A DNA stretch of 64,000 nt from NCBI RefSeq assembly GCF_022230925.1, contig NZ_JAKKFH010000008.1:372001-436000 (forward strand), given 5' to 3'. Both the position numbers and the translations under genes were made by a program. The notes under the pieces are model-generated. The model had not been told where the DNA came from. It saw nothing but the letters and a program-made list of their open reading frames with translations, and made no database searches. The stretch is from Micromonospora alfalfae. Lineage in GTDB: Bacteria; Actinomycetota; Actinomycetes; Mycobacteriales; Micromonosporaceae. This document shows, one piece after another, positions 15,908 through 24,550 of the stretch (position 1 is the stretch's first letter; every line of letters starts with the position of its first letter).

Positions 15908-18311
15908 GCGGACCCCGTACGGGCCGGGGCAGCAGTGGCCGGTGCGGGTGGACCGGTACCTGGCCGACGGCCGGGCCGATGCCGACGTGGACCGGTGGGT
16001 GCAGTCGGCCTCGGTGCTGCACTCCAACGGCGACGCGCTGGACATCGGCGTCGCCGACGGGCGGATCGTCGGGGTACGCGGACGGGCCGTGGACCGGATC
16101 AACCGGGGTCGGGTCGACCCGAAGGACCTGTACGGCTGGCAGGCCAACCATAGCCCGGACCGGTTGACCCGACCGCTGGTCCGCGACGGCGGCCGCCTGG
16201 TCGAGACGGACTGGGACACGGCGATGGGCCGGATCGTGGCCCGGTCGAAGGAACTCCTCGACGGGCCGGGTGGGTGGGGGCACTTCGGCTTCTACACCAG
16301 TGGGCAACTGTTCCTGGAGGAGTACTACACGCTTGGTGTGATCGGTAAGGCCGGTCTGGGCACGCCGCACATGGACGGCAACACCCGGCTGTGCACCGCC
16401 ACCGCGGCGGCGTCGATGAAGGCGAGCTTCGGCACCGACGGGCAGCCCGGCTCGTACACCGATGTGGACCACTGCGACGCGATCGCGCTGTGGGGTCACA
16501 ACGTCGCCGAGACGCAGACGGTGCTGTGGATGCGGATGCTGGACCGACGCCGTGGCCCCAACCCCCCGGCGATGCTGGCGGTGGACCCGCGCGCCACCCC
16601 GGTCGCCAGGGAGGCCGATCTGCACCTGGCGGTGCGTAACGGCACCAACGTGGCCCTGATGAACGGCCTGCTCCGGGAGATCATCCGACGCGGCTGGTAC
16701 GACCACGACTACGTCGACGCCCACACGGTGGGTTTCGAGGAGCTGCGTCGGATCGTCGACGGCTACCCGCCGTCGCGGGTCGCTGACATCTGCGACGTGC
16801 CGGCCGCCGATGTGGAGCGCGCCGCCGAACTGCTCGGCACCTCGCAGCGGTTGCTGTCGACCGTGTTGCAAGGCTTCTACCAGTCGAACCAAGCCACCGC
16901 CGCCGCCTGCGCCGTCAACAACCTGCACCTGGTTCGCGGCATGATCGGTCGGCCCGGCGCCGGGATCTACCAGATGAACGGCCAGCCCACCGCCCAGAAC
17001 AACCGGGAGACCGGCGCCGACGGCGACCTGCCCGGCCTGCGTAACTGGGACAACGAGCGGCACGTCGAGGAGTTGGCCCGGCTGTGGAACGTGGACGTCG
17101 ACACCATTCCGCACTGGGCGCCGCCGACGCATGCCATGCAGATCTTCCGGTACGCCGAGCAGGGCTCGATCAAACTGCTCTGGATCTCCGCCACGAACCC
17201 GGCCGTCTCGCTGCCGGAGCTGCACCGGATCCGGCAGATCCTGACCAGGCCGGAGCTGTTCGTGGTGGTCCAGGACCTCTTCCTCACCGAGACCGCCGAG
17301 TTGGCCGATGTCGTGCTGCCCGCCGCCACCTGGGGCGAGAAGACCGGCACGTTCACCAGCGTCGACCGGACCGTGCACATCTCCGACAAGGCAGTCGACC
17401 CGCCTGGGGAGGCCCGTCCGGACCTGGACATCTTTCTCGACTTCGCCCACCGGATGGACTTCCGCGACCGCGACGGCCAGCCGCTGATCGACTGGAGCGG
17501 GCCGGAGGAGGTGTTCGAGGCGTGGAAGGAGTGTTCGCGGGGTCGGCCGTGCGACTACACCGGCATCACCTACGAGAAGCTGCGCGGCGGCTCCGGCATC
17601 CAGTGGCCTTGCACCGACGAGCACCCCGACGGCACGGAGCGCCTCTACACCGATGGACAGTTCCACACCGACCCCGACTACTGCGAGACCTACGGACACG
17701 ACCTCGTCACCGGCGCGGAGTTCACCGAGGCGGAATACCGAGCCAAGGAACCGAGCGGGCGGGCGTTCCTGCACACCGTCGACTACCAACCCTCACCCGA
17801 GGTGCCCGACGACGAGCATCCACTGCTCCTCACCACCGGCCGCACCGTCTACCAGTTCCACACCCGCACCAAGACCGGCCGCGCCCCACAACTCAACCAG
17901 GCGGCACCGGACGTGTGGGTGGAGCTCAACCCCACCGACGCGGCCCAGCTCGGCATCGTCGAAGGTGACCTGGTCGGCGTCTCCTCAGCTCGTGGCGCCA
18001 TCCAGGCCCGCGCCCGGCTCTGCGGCATCCGCCCCGGCGTCGTCTTCCTGCCGTTCCACTACGGCTACTTCGACCAGGACCCCGCCGACCGCACCCCACG
18101 AGCGGCGAACGAGCTGACCATCACCGGCTGGGACCCGGTATCCAAGCAGCCCCTCTTCAAGGTAGCCGCCGTCGCCGTGGCGAAACTCGCCGACGGGCGG
18201 GGCGTACCCTCGCCGGCGCCGACCGTCGGCGGCAGCGCCCCACCGCCGGGCGCGAACGTGCCGCCCACCGTTGGCGGGCCGACAGCCGAAGCCACCAGCG
18301 GGAAGGAGTGA
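15876..18311 (+). CDS. Molybdopterin (bis-MGD) oxidoreductase lacking the N-terminal Fe-S cysteines
   Basis: 811 residues of the formate dehydrogenase/nitrate reductase superfamily, cytoplasmic with no signal, starting at GTG 15876 after GGAAGGAGAAC. Typical blocks are present: GFYTSGQLFLEEYYTLG, MDGNTRLCTATAAA, GHNVAETQTVLWMRM, GQPTAQNNRETGADGDLPG, LPAATWGEKTGTFTSVDRTVH and the C-terminal molydopterin-binding barrel (about 670-790). The segment that normally carries the [4Fe-4S] ligands (CxxCxxxC) reads SASVLHSNGDALD, with Ser46, His49 and Asp53 where cysteines are expected. Either the cluster is lost or electron transfer has changed. A Pro-rich ~40-residue tail follows the fold. The helical protein at 18315 is coupled 3 bp downstream. 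Confidence 0.9.
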   Translation: MVDRIADPWGERTPYGPGQQWPVRVDRYLADGRADADVDRWVQSASVLHSNGDALDIGVADGRIVGVRGRAVDRINRGRVDPKDLYGWQANHSPDRLTRPLVRDGGRLVETDWDTAMGRIVARSKELLDGPGGWGHFGFYTSGQLFLEEYYTLGVIGKAGLGTPHMDGNTRLCTATAAASMKASFGTDGQPGSYTDVDHCDAIALWGHNVAETQTVLWMRMLDRRRGPNPPAMLAVDPRATPVAREADLHLAVRNGTNVALMNGLLREIIRRGWYDHDYVDAHTVGFEELRRIVDGYPPSRVADICDVPAADVERAAELLGTSQRLLSTVLQGFYQSNQATAAACAVNNLHLVRGMIGRPGAGIYQMNGQPTAQNNRETGADGDLPGLRNWDNERHVEELARLWNVDVDTIPHWAPPTHAMQIFRYAEQGSIKLLWISATNPAVSLPELHRIRQILTRPELFVVVQDLFLTETAELADVVLPAATWGEKTGTFTSVDRTVHISDKAVDPPGEARPDLDIFLDFAHRMDFRDRDGQPLIDWSGPEEVFEAWKECSRGRPCDYTGITYEKLRGGSGIQWPCTDEHPDGTERLYTDGQFHTDPDYCETYGHDLVTGAEFTEAEYRAKEPSGRAFLHTVDYQPSPEVPDDEHPLLLTTGRTVYQFHTRTKTGRAPQLNQAAPDVWVELNPTDAAQLGIVEGDLVGVSSARGAIQARARLCGIRPGVVFLPFHYGYFDQDPADRTPRAANELTITGWDPVSKQPLFKVAAVAVAKLADGRGVPSPAPTVGGSAPPPGANVPPTVGGPTAEATSGKE

Positions 18312-18314
18312 GCC

Positions 18315-18773
18315 GTGCACCTCGCCCACTACCTCGGCCTCCTGCACCGCGCGCAGGTCAACCTCGCCGACGCGTTCCGGCAGGTCGCCGACGCGCACGC
18401 CGAGGAACCCGACATCGAGCACCTCTGCCAGCAGCAGGCGAAGCGCTGCGACGCACACGCCGAACAGCTACACCCGTTCGTGGTTCGCTACTCCGAGGAC
18501 GCCCCCGACGAACCCGACCGGCTGTACTCGCAACTGTTCACCGGCACCCGCACCGGCGGCATCGGCCTCCTCCGGGACCTCCAGGACCTCTACCTGATGG
18601 CAGCCGAGTGCGACATCACCTGGACCGTCGTCGGCCAGGCCGCCTACGGCGTCCGCGACCAGGACCTGCTCGCGGTCGTACGACGCTGCGAAGGAGAGAC
18701 CGCGATCCAGCTCAAATGGTTGCGGACCCGAATGAAGGCCGCCGCACCCCAGGCGCTCGTCGTCGCCGAGTGA
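18315..18773 (+). CDS. Alpha-helical protein associated with the molybdopterin oxidoreductase
   Basis: 152 residues from GTG 18315, only 3 bp after the oxidoreductase stop, with GGAAGGAG upstream. It looks like a four-helix bundle with repeated acidic and His residues (HLAHYLGLLHRAQVNLADAF, EHLCQQQAKRCDAHAEQLHPFV, CEGETAIQLKWLRTRMK), recalling ferritin-like or DUF892-type proteins, though a full diiron motif is not evident. Coupling suggests a dedicated chaperone or electron/metal partner for the oxidoreductase. Function not established. Confidence 0.75.
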   Translation: MHLAHYLGLLHRAQVNLADAFRQVADAHAEEPDIEHLCQQQAKRCDAHAEQLHPFVVRYSEDAPDEPDRLYSQLFTGTRTGGIGLLRDLQDLYLMAAECDITWTVVGQAAYGVRDQDLLAVVRRCEGETAIQLKWLRTRMKAAAPQALVVAE

Positions 18774-18801
18774 CGACCGAGGTATTCTGGCGGCCTGTAG
18801 C

Positions 18802-18824
18802 TCACATCCGCATACCGGATGTGA
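18802..18824 (+). terminator. Hairpin after the oxidoreductase operon
   Basis: A perfect 9-bp stem (18802-18810 with 18816-18824) and 5-nt loop lie 28 nt past the last stop codon. No T-run follows. Confidence 0.5.
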
Positions 18825-18974
18825 CGAATCGGCGTCGAGCAACCGGCGTTGGTCCCGGTTCCGCCCGATTGGGGCCCGTGCAGCGGTCCGCGACACGCGG
18901 GCTGCCATCGCGCGCCCACGCCACCTAGATCTTTGATCGCCACACGGGCGCGCCAGCCGTGAGGACCTGGTGCC

Positions 18975-19688
18975 GTGACCGAATCGCCTACGGACCCCGC
19001 CGACGCCTTCGCCGAACTCGGCCGCATCAAGCTCGGTGAGACCAGCCTCGACATCGTTCTGCAGCGCGTCGCGGAGCTGGCCAAACGGGTGCTGCCCGTG
19101 CCGGTCGAGGTGTCGGTCACGCTGGTTCGCGGCGGGACCGGGCACACCGCGGCGTTCACCGACGAACTGGCTCTCGACATGGACGAACGGCAGTACGCCC
19201 AGGGAAGCGGTCCGTGTCTGGCCGCCGCCACCGTCGGCGACATCCTCTCCGTGCCCGACCTCAGCGCAGAGGACCGCTGGCCCGACTGGGCCGAACGCGG
19301 CCGCAAGGCGGGAGTCGGCAGTTCCGTGTCGATCGGCATGCCGATCCAGGAGGCGGTCGTCGGCGCGCTCAACGTCTACGCCCGCACCCCGCACGCCTTC
19401 GACGACGACACGGTCGCCGTGCTGGAGACCTTCGCCGCGTACGCCGCAGTCGCCCTGGCCAACGCCCAGCTCTACGAGAGCACCGCGAACCTCGCCCGCC
19501 AGATGCAGGACGCGATGGCCAGCCGCGCGGTCATCGAGCAGGCGAAGGGCATCATCATGGCGGAGCGCCGGTGCACCGCCACCGAAGCGTTCAACATCCT
19601 GGCCAAGGTGTCGCAGGACTCCAACCGCAAGCTCCGCGACGTGGCGCAGACCCTGGTGGACCGGGCGGCTGGAAAAGCTGGGCGCTGA
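18975..19688 (+). CDS. GAF-ANTAR transcription antitermination regulator
   Basis: 237 residues from GTG 18975. A GAF sensor domain (about 20-165) with QYAQGSGPCLAA, WPDWAERGRKAGVGSSVSI and GALNVYAR is followed by a C-terminal ANTAR domain (about 172-232; MASRAVIEQAKGIIMAERRCTA), which binds paired RNA hairpins and prevents premature termination. The GAF segment around GPCL is common in actinobacterial stress sensors. Targets are probably nascent mRNAs of nearby or distant stress genes. A second protein of the same design is encoded at 27512. Confidence 0.92.
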   Translation: MTESPTDPADAFAELGRIKLGETSLDIVLQRVAELAKRVLPVPVEVSVTLVRGGTGHTAAFTDELALDMDERQYAQGSGPCLAAATVGDILSVPDLSAEDRWPDWAERGRKAGVGSSVSIGMPIQEAVVGALNVYARTPHAFDDDTVAVLETFAAYAAVALANAQLYESTANLARQMQDAMASRAVIEQAKGIIMAERRCTATEAFNILAKVSQDSNRKLRDVAQTLVDRAAGKAGR

Positions 19689-19733
19689 CCAGGGCGCGCG
19701 GCCGCTTCGGTCCGCTGGCCTTGCGTCTACCCG

Positions 19734-19758
19734 GTGTGTCCGGGTGCTCTTCGGGTAG
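19734..19758 (+). promoter_or_regulatory. SigB-like promoter for the Cys-rich copper-binding protein
   Basis: GTGT (19734-19737), 15 bp, GGGTAG (19753-19758), with the -10 ending 29 nt before ATG 19788. The element closely matches others found at 22078, 22305 and 29575 (same 15-bp spacing). Confidence 0.55.
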
Positions 19759-19787
19759 GGCATCAGGAACCGAGAGAGGGGTTCCCG

Positions 19788-20192
19788 ATGAGCACCACCA
19801 TGGCAATGCTGGAGACGTACCCCAAATCGATCAACCTGGACCGGGCGAAGCTGGCGGCGGCGATCGACGCACTCAACGACTGCGCCCAGGCCTGCACAGC
19901 GTGCGCGGACGCCTGCCTGAGCGAGGACATGGTCGCCGAGCTGACCAAGTGCATCCGCACGAACCTGGACTGCGCCGACATCTGCACCACCACCGCTCGG
20001 GTGCTGTCCCGACACACCGGCTACGACGCGAACATCAGCCGCAGTCTGCTGGAGGCGTGCGCCGTGGCGTGCAAGGCGTGTGGGGACGAGTGCGCCGCTC
20101 ACGCCGACAAGCACGAGCACTGCCGGGTCTGCGCCGACGCGTGCCGGGCGTGCGAGCGGGCCTGCCGGGACCTGTTGGCCACCATGAGCTGA
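19788..20192 (+). CDS. Cys-rich four-helix-bundle copper-binding protein (Csp/DUF326-like)
   Basis: 134 residues from ATG 19788, preceded by GAGAGG. About 16 Cys are spaced along amphipathic helices (DCAQACTACADACLSE, TKCIRTNLDCADICTT, EACAVACKACGDECAAH, HCRVCADACRACERACRD). This is the pattern of cytosolic copper storage proteins in which thiolates line the bundle core and bind many Cu(I) ions. There is no signal peptide, so it should act in the cytoplasm in copper buffering or stress protection. A SigB-like promoter lies directly upstream. Confidence 0.92.
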   Translation: MSTTMAMLETYPKSINLDRAKLAAAIDALNDCAQACTACADACLSEDMVAELTKCIRTNLDCADICTTTARVLSRHTGYDANISRSLLEACAVACKACGDECAAHADKHEHCRVCADACRACERACRDLLATMS

Positions 20193-20301
20193 GCAACAGG
20201 CGGGGGCCGTGCCGGCACCCGAGAGCCGCCGGCACCGACCGCCTTCCCGACGACGGGAGGCGCAAACGACGCCCGCCGGCACCCGGTTCCAGGATTCGGA
20301 C

Positions 20302-20326
20302 GTTTCCGCCTCCAGCGTGGGGTTAC
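20302..20326 (+). promoter_or_regulatory. SigB-like promoter candidate for the NDH-2-like gene
   Basis: GTTT (20302-20305), 15 bp, GGTTAC (20321-20326), one mismatch in the -10 compared with the copy at 29594 (GGGTAC). It sits about 49 nt before the start codon. Confidence 0.45.
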
Positions 20327-20374
20327 CACCTGAACGAGACGAGGAACGACAGTCGACCGTTGAGGGGAACCGTC

Positions 20375-21673
20375 ATGGCCCGACCCAGGATCGTCATCGT
20401 CGGCGCTGGATTCGCCGGCTTCCACGCCGCCCGCCGGCTGGCCGGCGTCTCGCGCGGGGCCGCCGACGTGGTGCTGGTCAACCCGACCGACTACTTCCTG
20501 TATCTGCCGCTGCTGCCGGAGGTTTCCGGCGGCGTGCTCGACCCACGCCGGGTCACCGTGTCACTGGCCGACACCCTGCCCGGGGTGCAAGTGGTCCTCG
20601 GTGAGGTCGACGGCATCGACGTCGACGGCCGGACCATCTCCTACGTGGACCCGGAAGGCCGCACCAGCCGGTTGTCGTACCACCGCCTCGTCCTGGCCGC
20701 CGGCAGCGTCAACAAACTGCTGCCGATTCCCGGAGTCGCCGACCACGCGCACGGCTTCCGCGGCATCCCGGAGGCGGTATACCTGCGGGAGCGGCTGATC
20801 CAGCAGATCGAACTGGCCGACGCCACCGACGACCCGACCGAACGGGAGGCACGCTGCACGTTCGTCGTGGTCGGCGCCGGCTATACCGGCACCGAGGTCG
20901 CCGCCCAGGGGCAGCTGTTCACCGACGAGATCGTCCGCCACCACCCGCGGCTGGACGGGATCCGTCCACGCTGGTTACTGCTGGACACCGCCGACCGGGT
21001 CCTGCCCGGCCTCGCCGCCCGGATGTCGCGGGCAGCCGAGCGGGTGCTGCGCGAGCGCGGGATCGAGGTCTGCCTGGGCACGTCGGTCACCGAGGCCACC
21101 GCCGACGGGGTTCAGCTCTCCGACGGCCGCTTCCTGCCGTCCCGGACCCTGGTGTGGTGCGTCGGGGTACGACCCGACCCGCTCGTCGAGGCCACCGGAC
21201 TGCAGACGACCCGCGGGCGGGTCACCGTCGACGAGTACCTGACCGTGCCCGGCCACCCGGAGATCCTGGCCTGCGGCGACGCCGCCGCCGTACCCGACCC
21301 GGCCCGACCCGGTGAGATCACCCCGATGACCGCCCAGCACGCCGTGCGACAGGGCCGGTTGGCCGCCGACAACATCGCCGCCTCCTACGGGGTCGGCCGA
21401 CGCCGCCCGTACCGGCACCGTGACCTGGGCTTCGTGGTGGACCTTGGCGGGTGGCAGGCCACCGCGAACCCCCTGCACATACCCCTGTCCGGGCTACCGG
21501 CCCGCGCCGTGGCCCGCGGCTACCACCTGCTGTCCCTGCCCGCCAACCGCGCCCGCACCGCCGCCGACTGGCTCTTCGCCGCGATCGGATCCCGACCGAG
21601 CGTGCAACTCGGCCTCGTCCCCGACGCCGCAGTGCCCCTGGACACCGCCGCCCCGGAACTCAACCGCCGCTGA
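20375..21673 (+). CDS. FAD-dependent pyridine nucleotide-disulfide oxidoreductase, NDH-2-like
   Basis: 432 residues from ATG 20375 (GAGGGGAAC upstream). An FAD motif VIVGAGFAGFHAARRL (6-21), PTDYFLYLPLLPEVSGG (type II NADH dehydrogenase-like segment), an NAD motif VVVGAGYTGTEVAAQ (about 167-181), ACGDAAAVPDP (about 305-315) and a C-terminal region with YRHRDLGFVVDLGGW are present. These mark non-proton-pumping NADH:quinone dehydrogenases. The last ~60 residues contain an amphipathic segment that could attach to the membrane. It probably passes electrons from NAD(P)H to quinones under stress conditions. Confidence 0.88.
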   Translation: MARPRIVIVGAGFAGFHAARRLAGVSRGAADVVLVNPTDYFLYLPLLPEVSGGVLDPRRVTVSLADTLPGVQVVLGEVDGIDVDGRTISYVDPEGRTSRLSYHRLVLAAGSVNKLLPIPGVADHAHGFRGIPEAVYLRERLIQQIELADATDDPTEREARCTFVVVGAGYTGTEVAAQGQLFTDEIVRHHPRLDGIRPRWLLLDTADRVLPGLAARMSRAAERVLRERGIEVCLGTSVTEATADGVQLSDGRFLPSRTLVWCVGVRPDPLVEATGLQTTRGRVTVDEYLTVPGHPEILACGDAAAVPDPARPGEITPMTAQHAVRQGRLAADNIAASYGVGRRRPYRHRDLGFVVDLGGWQATANPLHIPLSGLPARAVARGYHLLSLPANRARTAADWLFAAIGSRPSVQLGLVPDAAVPLDTAAPELNRR

Positions 21674-21750
21674 CCTGCCAGGGGGCCGGTGCGTACCGCC
21701 AGCTGGTGCCCACGGCGAGAGGTGCCAGTCGGTCCGCCTGGAGAGGGAAG

Positions 21751-21782
21751 CCGCCCCGCCGCCCGGAGGGGTGGCGGGGCGG
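21751..21782. terminator. Convergent terminator hairpin
   Basis: A perfect 10-bp GC stem (21751-21760 with 21773-21782) and 12-nt loop lie between the convergent NDH-2-like gene and the small gene ending at 21805. It can serve both strands. Confidence 0.6.
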
Positions 21783-21804
21783 GCCGATCTGGCACCTCGT
21801 CGGG

Positions 21805-22041
21805 TCACCCGCCGTCGGCGGCGCGGTCACGGTCGGCCTGCGCGTCCGCCGCGCCGGTCGGCACGCCGTCGCCGTCGCGGGCCACGTGGGACAGGTCCAC
21901 GTCGGCACCGGTCCGGGCGGCGTCCGCCTTCGCGTCGTCCGCGCCGATGATCTCCCCGGCAGGGCCGGCGTCCGCGCCGTCATCGTCGATCAGCCGTCCG
22001 GCGGCTGCCAGTCCGATCGGTACGTACCTGGGATCGGTCAT
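21805..22041 (-). CDS. Small acidic hypothetical protein
   Basis: 78 residues from ATG 22041, preceded by a good GAGGAGG. The sequence is rich in Asp, Ala and Gly (LIDDDGADAGPAGEIIGADD, GADVDLSHVARDGDGVPTG) and appears low-complexity or disordered, with no membrane segment. The strong RBS and the SigB-like promoter upstream make it a likely stress-inducible small protein of unknown function. Confidence 0.65.
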   Translation of the reverse strand: MTDPRYVPIGLAAAGRLIDDDGADAGPAGEIIGADDAKADAARTGADVDLSHVARDGDGVPTGAADAQADRDRAADGG

Positions 22042-22077
22042 CTCGTCCTCCTCGGGGTTTTTGCTCGCCCCCTACCG

Positions 22078-22102
22078 CTACCCCGAGGTACTTCCCACAC
22101 AC
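22078..22102 (-). promoter_or_regulatory. SigB-like promoter for the small acidic protein
   Basis: On the minus strand GTGT (22102-22099), 15 bp, GGGTAG (22083-22078); the -10 is 37 nt before the start codon. It is identical in both boxes and spacing to the copy upstream of the copper-binding gene. Confidence 0.55.
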
Positions 22103-22111
22103 CCCGGCCCG

Positions 22112-22294
22112 CTACTCCTCCGGGACGCGCGGCCCGACCTCGCCCCGCCTCAGGTGCTCCGCGTTGCGGTCGGCCTCGCTGTCGGCGTTCGCGGCCCCGG
22201 AGCCGGGATCCGTCGTTCGGCGCCCCTCGGCGTCCTGATACACCGCGCCGGTCTCGAGGGCTCTCTCCTGCTGACTCTGCTCAGGCGTAGTCAT
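22112..22294 (-). CDS. Small hydrophilic hypothetical protein
   Basis: 60 residues from ATG 22294, starting MTTPEQSQQERALETGAVYQ and ending GEVGPRVPEE. It is highly charged, with no hydrophobic segment, as in small general-stress proteins. A GTGAGG sequence just upstream may be its RBS. A SigB-like promoter is placed so close that the mRNA would be nearly leaderless. Function unknown. Confidence 0.6.
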   Translation of the reverse strand: MTTPEQSQQERALETGAVYQDAEGRRTTDPGSGAANADSEADRNAEHLRRGEVGPRVPEE

Positions 22295-22304
22295 GAATCC
22301 TCAC

Positions 22305-22329
22305 CTACCCTCCGGCTCCACCAGCAAAC
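22305..22329 (-). promoter_or_regulatory. SigB-like promoter for the 60-residue protein
   Basis: On the minus strand GTTT (22329-22326), 15 bp, GGGTAG (22310-22305), a full match to the local consensus. Transcription would start about 4 nt before ATG 22294. Confidence 0.55.
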
Positions 22330-22388
22330 GGTCCCGCCGGTGCTGCCCGATCGGCCGGCCGCAGCGCTGCCGCGACAGTGATCATGCA

Positions 22389-22772
22389 TCACGCGACGCA
22401 GAACTCGTTGCCCTCGGGGTCAAGCATGACGACGTGCCCGAGGACATCGCCGTACCACTCCTCGCGGACAACCGTCGCGCCGGCGGCAACCAGATCGGGC
22501 ACCTTCTGCCGGATCAATCGGGCGCGCTCGGCCAGATCCCCGGAGCCCGGACTGGCCACCCGGATATCGATGTGCACACGGTTCTTGGCGGACTTTCCCT
22601 CGGGGACCTTCAGGAAGCTGATGGCAGGACCCCGACCGTCCGGATCGACGATGGACGCGTTGTCGGGCTCGTCGAAACCGGGTTCCTTGACGTAGCCGAG
22701 GGCCAACGCCCAGAAAGCGGCGATCCGCTGGGGGTCGTCGGCATCGCATCCCAGGGTCCAAGGAGTGGCCAC
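22389..22772 (-). CDS. VOC-family (glyoxalase-like) protein
   Basis: 127 residues from GTG 22772. It shows the paired beta-alpha-beta-beta-beta layout of the vicinal-oxygen-chelate superfamily: TLGCDADDPQRIAAFWALALGY, VHIDIRVASP (metal-side His), and the closing DVLGHVVMLDPEGNEFCVA with a Glu ligand. Members of this subtype (often labelled glyoxalase/bleomycin-resistance-like) have varied functions, so no substrate is proposed. It is transcribed alone. Confidence 0.88.
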   Translation of the reverse strand: MATPWTLGCDADDPQRIAAFWALALGYVKEPGFDEPDNASIVDPDGRGPAISFLKVPEGKSAKNRVHIDIRVASPGSGDLAERARLIRQKVPDLVAAGATVVREEWYGDVLGHVVMLDPEGNEFCVA

Positions 22773-22815
22773 CGCGCCAACGTACGTCAGCTATGAAACC
22801 CTGTCACCGACCTGA

Positions 22816-22830
22816 CCGGGCGTTGCCCGG
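22816..22830 (-). terminator. Possible terminator after the TPP-enzyme operon
   Basis: A short perfect hairpin (6-bp stem, GTT loop) lies 51 nt past the stop of the TPP enzyme and before the VOC gene start. It is short, so support is weak. Confidence 0.35.
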
Positions 22831-22880
22831 CTGCCGCCCGGAAGCGCGGGGGCTGGCCCGCCCCTAGGTAAGGCGGTGGC

Positions 22881-24539
22881 CTAGTGGCCACGGAACGCCT
22901 CCTCCAACCACCAAGAGCCCCGCGCGGCGCAGACCTTGGCGTCGACCACGAGCGGCCGGGTACGGGGACCAGCGAGCCAGTGGCGTACCGGCCCGAAGTC
23001 GTCGGCGGTCCGGACCGTCAACCCGTCGCAGCCGTAACCACTGGCGATCGCCGCCAGGTCGGTCTCGGGAAAGGTGACCGTCTCCAACGGGTACCCGTCC
23101 GGGCCGAAGTGGTGCACCTCCGCGCCGTACGCCGCGTCGTCGTAGATCACCACGAGCAGGGGTAGCGCCAGCCGGACGGCGGTGACCAGTTCGGTCGCGG
23201 ACATGACAAAGCCACCATCGCCGACCGCGGCGACGGTGAGCCGGTCCGGTCGGGCGACCGCCGCGCCGAGCGCGCTGGCCAGACCGAGCCCGACGGACTG
23301 GAACGCCTGGGTGAAACAGAATCCGGCCACGTCCGGCACGTCGAGCCACATCGACGGGTAGCCCATGAAGTTGCCGGAGTCGACCACCACCGTCCGGTTG
23401 GACGGCAGCAGGTCGTCCAGTGCGGTCGAGAACGTTCTCGGGTCGATCGTCGCCGGGACGCCGGCCCGCGCCGACGTGCTCTCGTCCCGGTAGGGGACAG
23501 TCCGCCACCGGCCGTGGTCGCGGATCCGTTGTGCCAGCTCCGGCGTACGCCACAGGCCGGTGGTGGCGTTCCCGGGTCCGGTGGAGCCGACGCCCAGCCG
23601 AGTGAGCACCGCCTCGGCGACCGCCGATACCTCGCCGGCCACCGTCAGATCGACCGGGCGGTTCACCCCGAACACGGCCGAGTCGTGGTCGACCTGCACG
23701 ACGACGGCGGCGGGCGGGATCAGTTCGCCGTGCCGGGTGGTCCACATGTTCAGCGTGCTGCCCCACGCGACGACCAGGTCCGCCGCGCCGATCAGCTCGG
23801 CGGCGAGCGGGGTGGCGAAGCCGCCGGCCACGTCGAGGTTCCAGGGGTTCCCGGCGAACAGCCCCTTCGCCGCGGCCGAGACCGCGAGCAGCGCGCCGCA
23901 CGCGTCGGCAAGCCGGGTCAGCGGTTCCCGGGCCGCCCGGGCGCCCCGACCGGCGATGAAGACCGGTCGACGGGCGGCCTGGATCGCGGCCAGCAACGGC
24001 TCGATGTGTGGGGCGGTGACCGGGGTCGACGCGACCGTCGGGACCGGGCCGGACCACGCTTCGGTCACGGCATCCTGCACCTCCAACGGGAGGCCCAGCA
24101 CCACCGTCGCGCCCCGGGCGGCGGCCCGGTACGCCGCGCCCGCGTCCTCGGCCGCGTGCGTCGCGCGTACCCGGTGGAAGTCGGCCCCGACCGCGGCGGC
24201 GAGCGCCGGCAGATCGATGAAGAAGTTCGACAGCGGCGCGGTCGCCTCCGGGGCCAGGACCACGATCGGGGTACGGCTCTTCGCGGCCTCGGTGAGGCCG
24301 GTCAGCGCGTTGGTGACGCCTGGGCCCTGGTGCACCGAGAGCAGTCCCACAGTTCCGGCGGTGCGGGCGTACCCGTCGGCCATGCTCGCCGCGCCGCCCT
24401 CGTGGGCCGCTGCCACGAACCGGGCGCCGGCCGCGACGAGCGCGTTCGTGACGTGGAAATTGCCACTGCCGACCACCCCGAAGACGTGCCGTGCGCCGTG
24501 TCCGTACAGGACCCGCCCGACCACCTCGGCTACCCGCAT
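22881..24539 (-). CDS. Thiamine-pyrophosphate enzyme (acetolactate synthase/benzoylformate decarboxylase-like)
   Basis: 552 residues from ATG 24539. It has the three ALS-type domains: an N-terminal PYR domain with YGHGARHVFGVVGSGNFHV and the catalytic Glu region (AAHEGGAASMADGYARTAG), a central domain with PVFIAGRGARAAREP, and a C-terminal PP domain with AAVGDGGFVMSATELVTAV, the GDG motif that holds TPP-Mg. Such enzymes decarboxylate 2-oxo acids or join them. It starts 11 bp after the cyclase-family gene, so both probably act in one catabolic route. The exact substrate is unknown. Confidence 0.88.
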   Translation of the reverse strand: MRVAEVVGRVLYGHGARHVFGVVGSGNFHVTNALVAAGARFVAAAHEGGAASMADGYARTAGTVGLLSVHQGPGVTNALTGLTEAAKSRTPIVVLAPEATAPLSNFFIDLPALAAAVGADFHRVRATHAAEDAGAAYRAAARGATVVLGLPLEVQDAVTEAWSGPVPTVASTPVTAPHIEPLLAAIQAARRPVFIAGRGARAAREPLTRLADACGALLAVSAAAKGLFAGNPWNLDVAGGFATPLAAELIGAADLVVAWGSTLNMWTTRHGELIPPAAVVVQVDHDSAVFGVNRPVDLTVAGEVSAVAEAVLTRLGVGSTGPGNATTGLWRTPELAQRIRDHGRWRTVPYRDESTSARAGVPATIDPRTFSTALDDLLPSNRTVVVDSGNFMGYPSMWLDVPDVAGFCFTQAFQSVGLGLASALGAAVARPDRLTVAAVGDGGFVMSATELVTAVRLALPLLVVIYDDAAYGAEVHHFGPDGYPLETVTFPETDLAAIASGYGCDGLTVRTADDFGPVRHWLAGPRTRPLVVDAKVCAARGSWWLEEAFRGH

Positions 24540-24550
24540 CGGTTGTCGGC

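Noticed and set aside
18781..18860. Possible tRNA suggested by CCTGTAGCTC
   Set aside because: No cloverleaf or anticodon stem can be folded; the sequence is better explained as a terminator hairpin.
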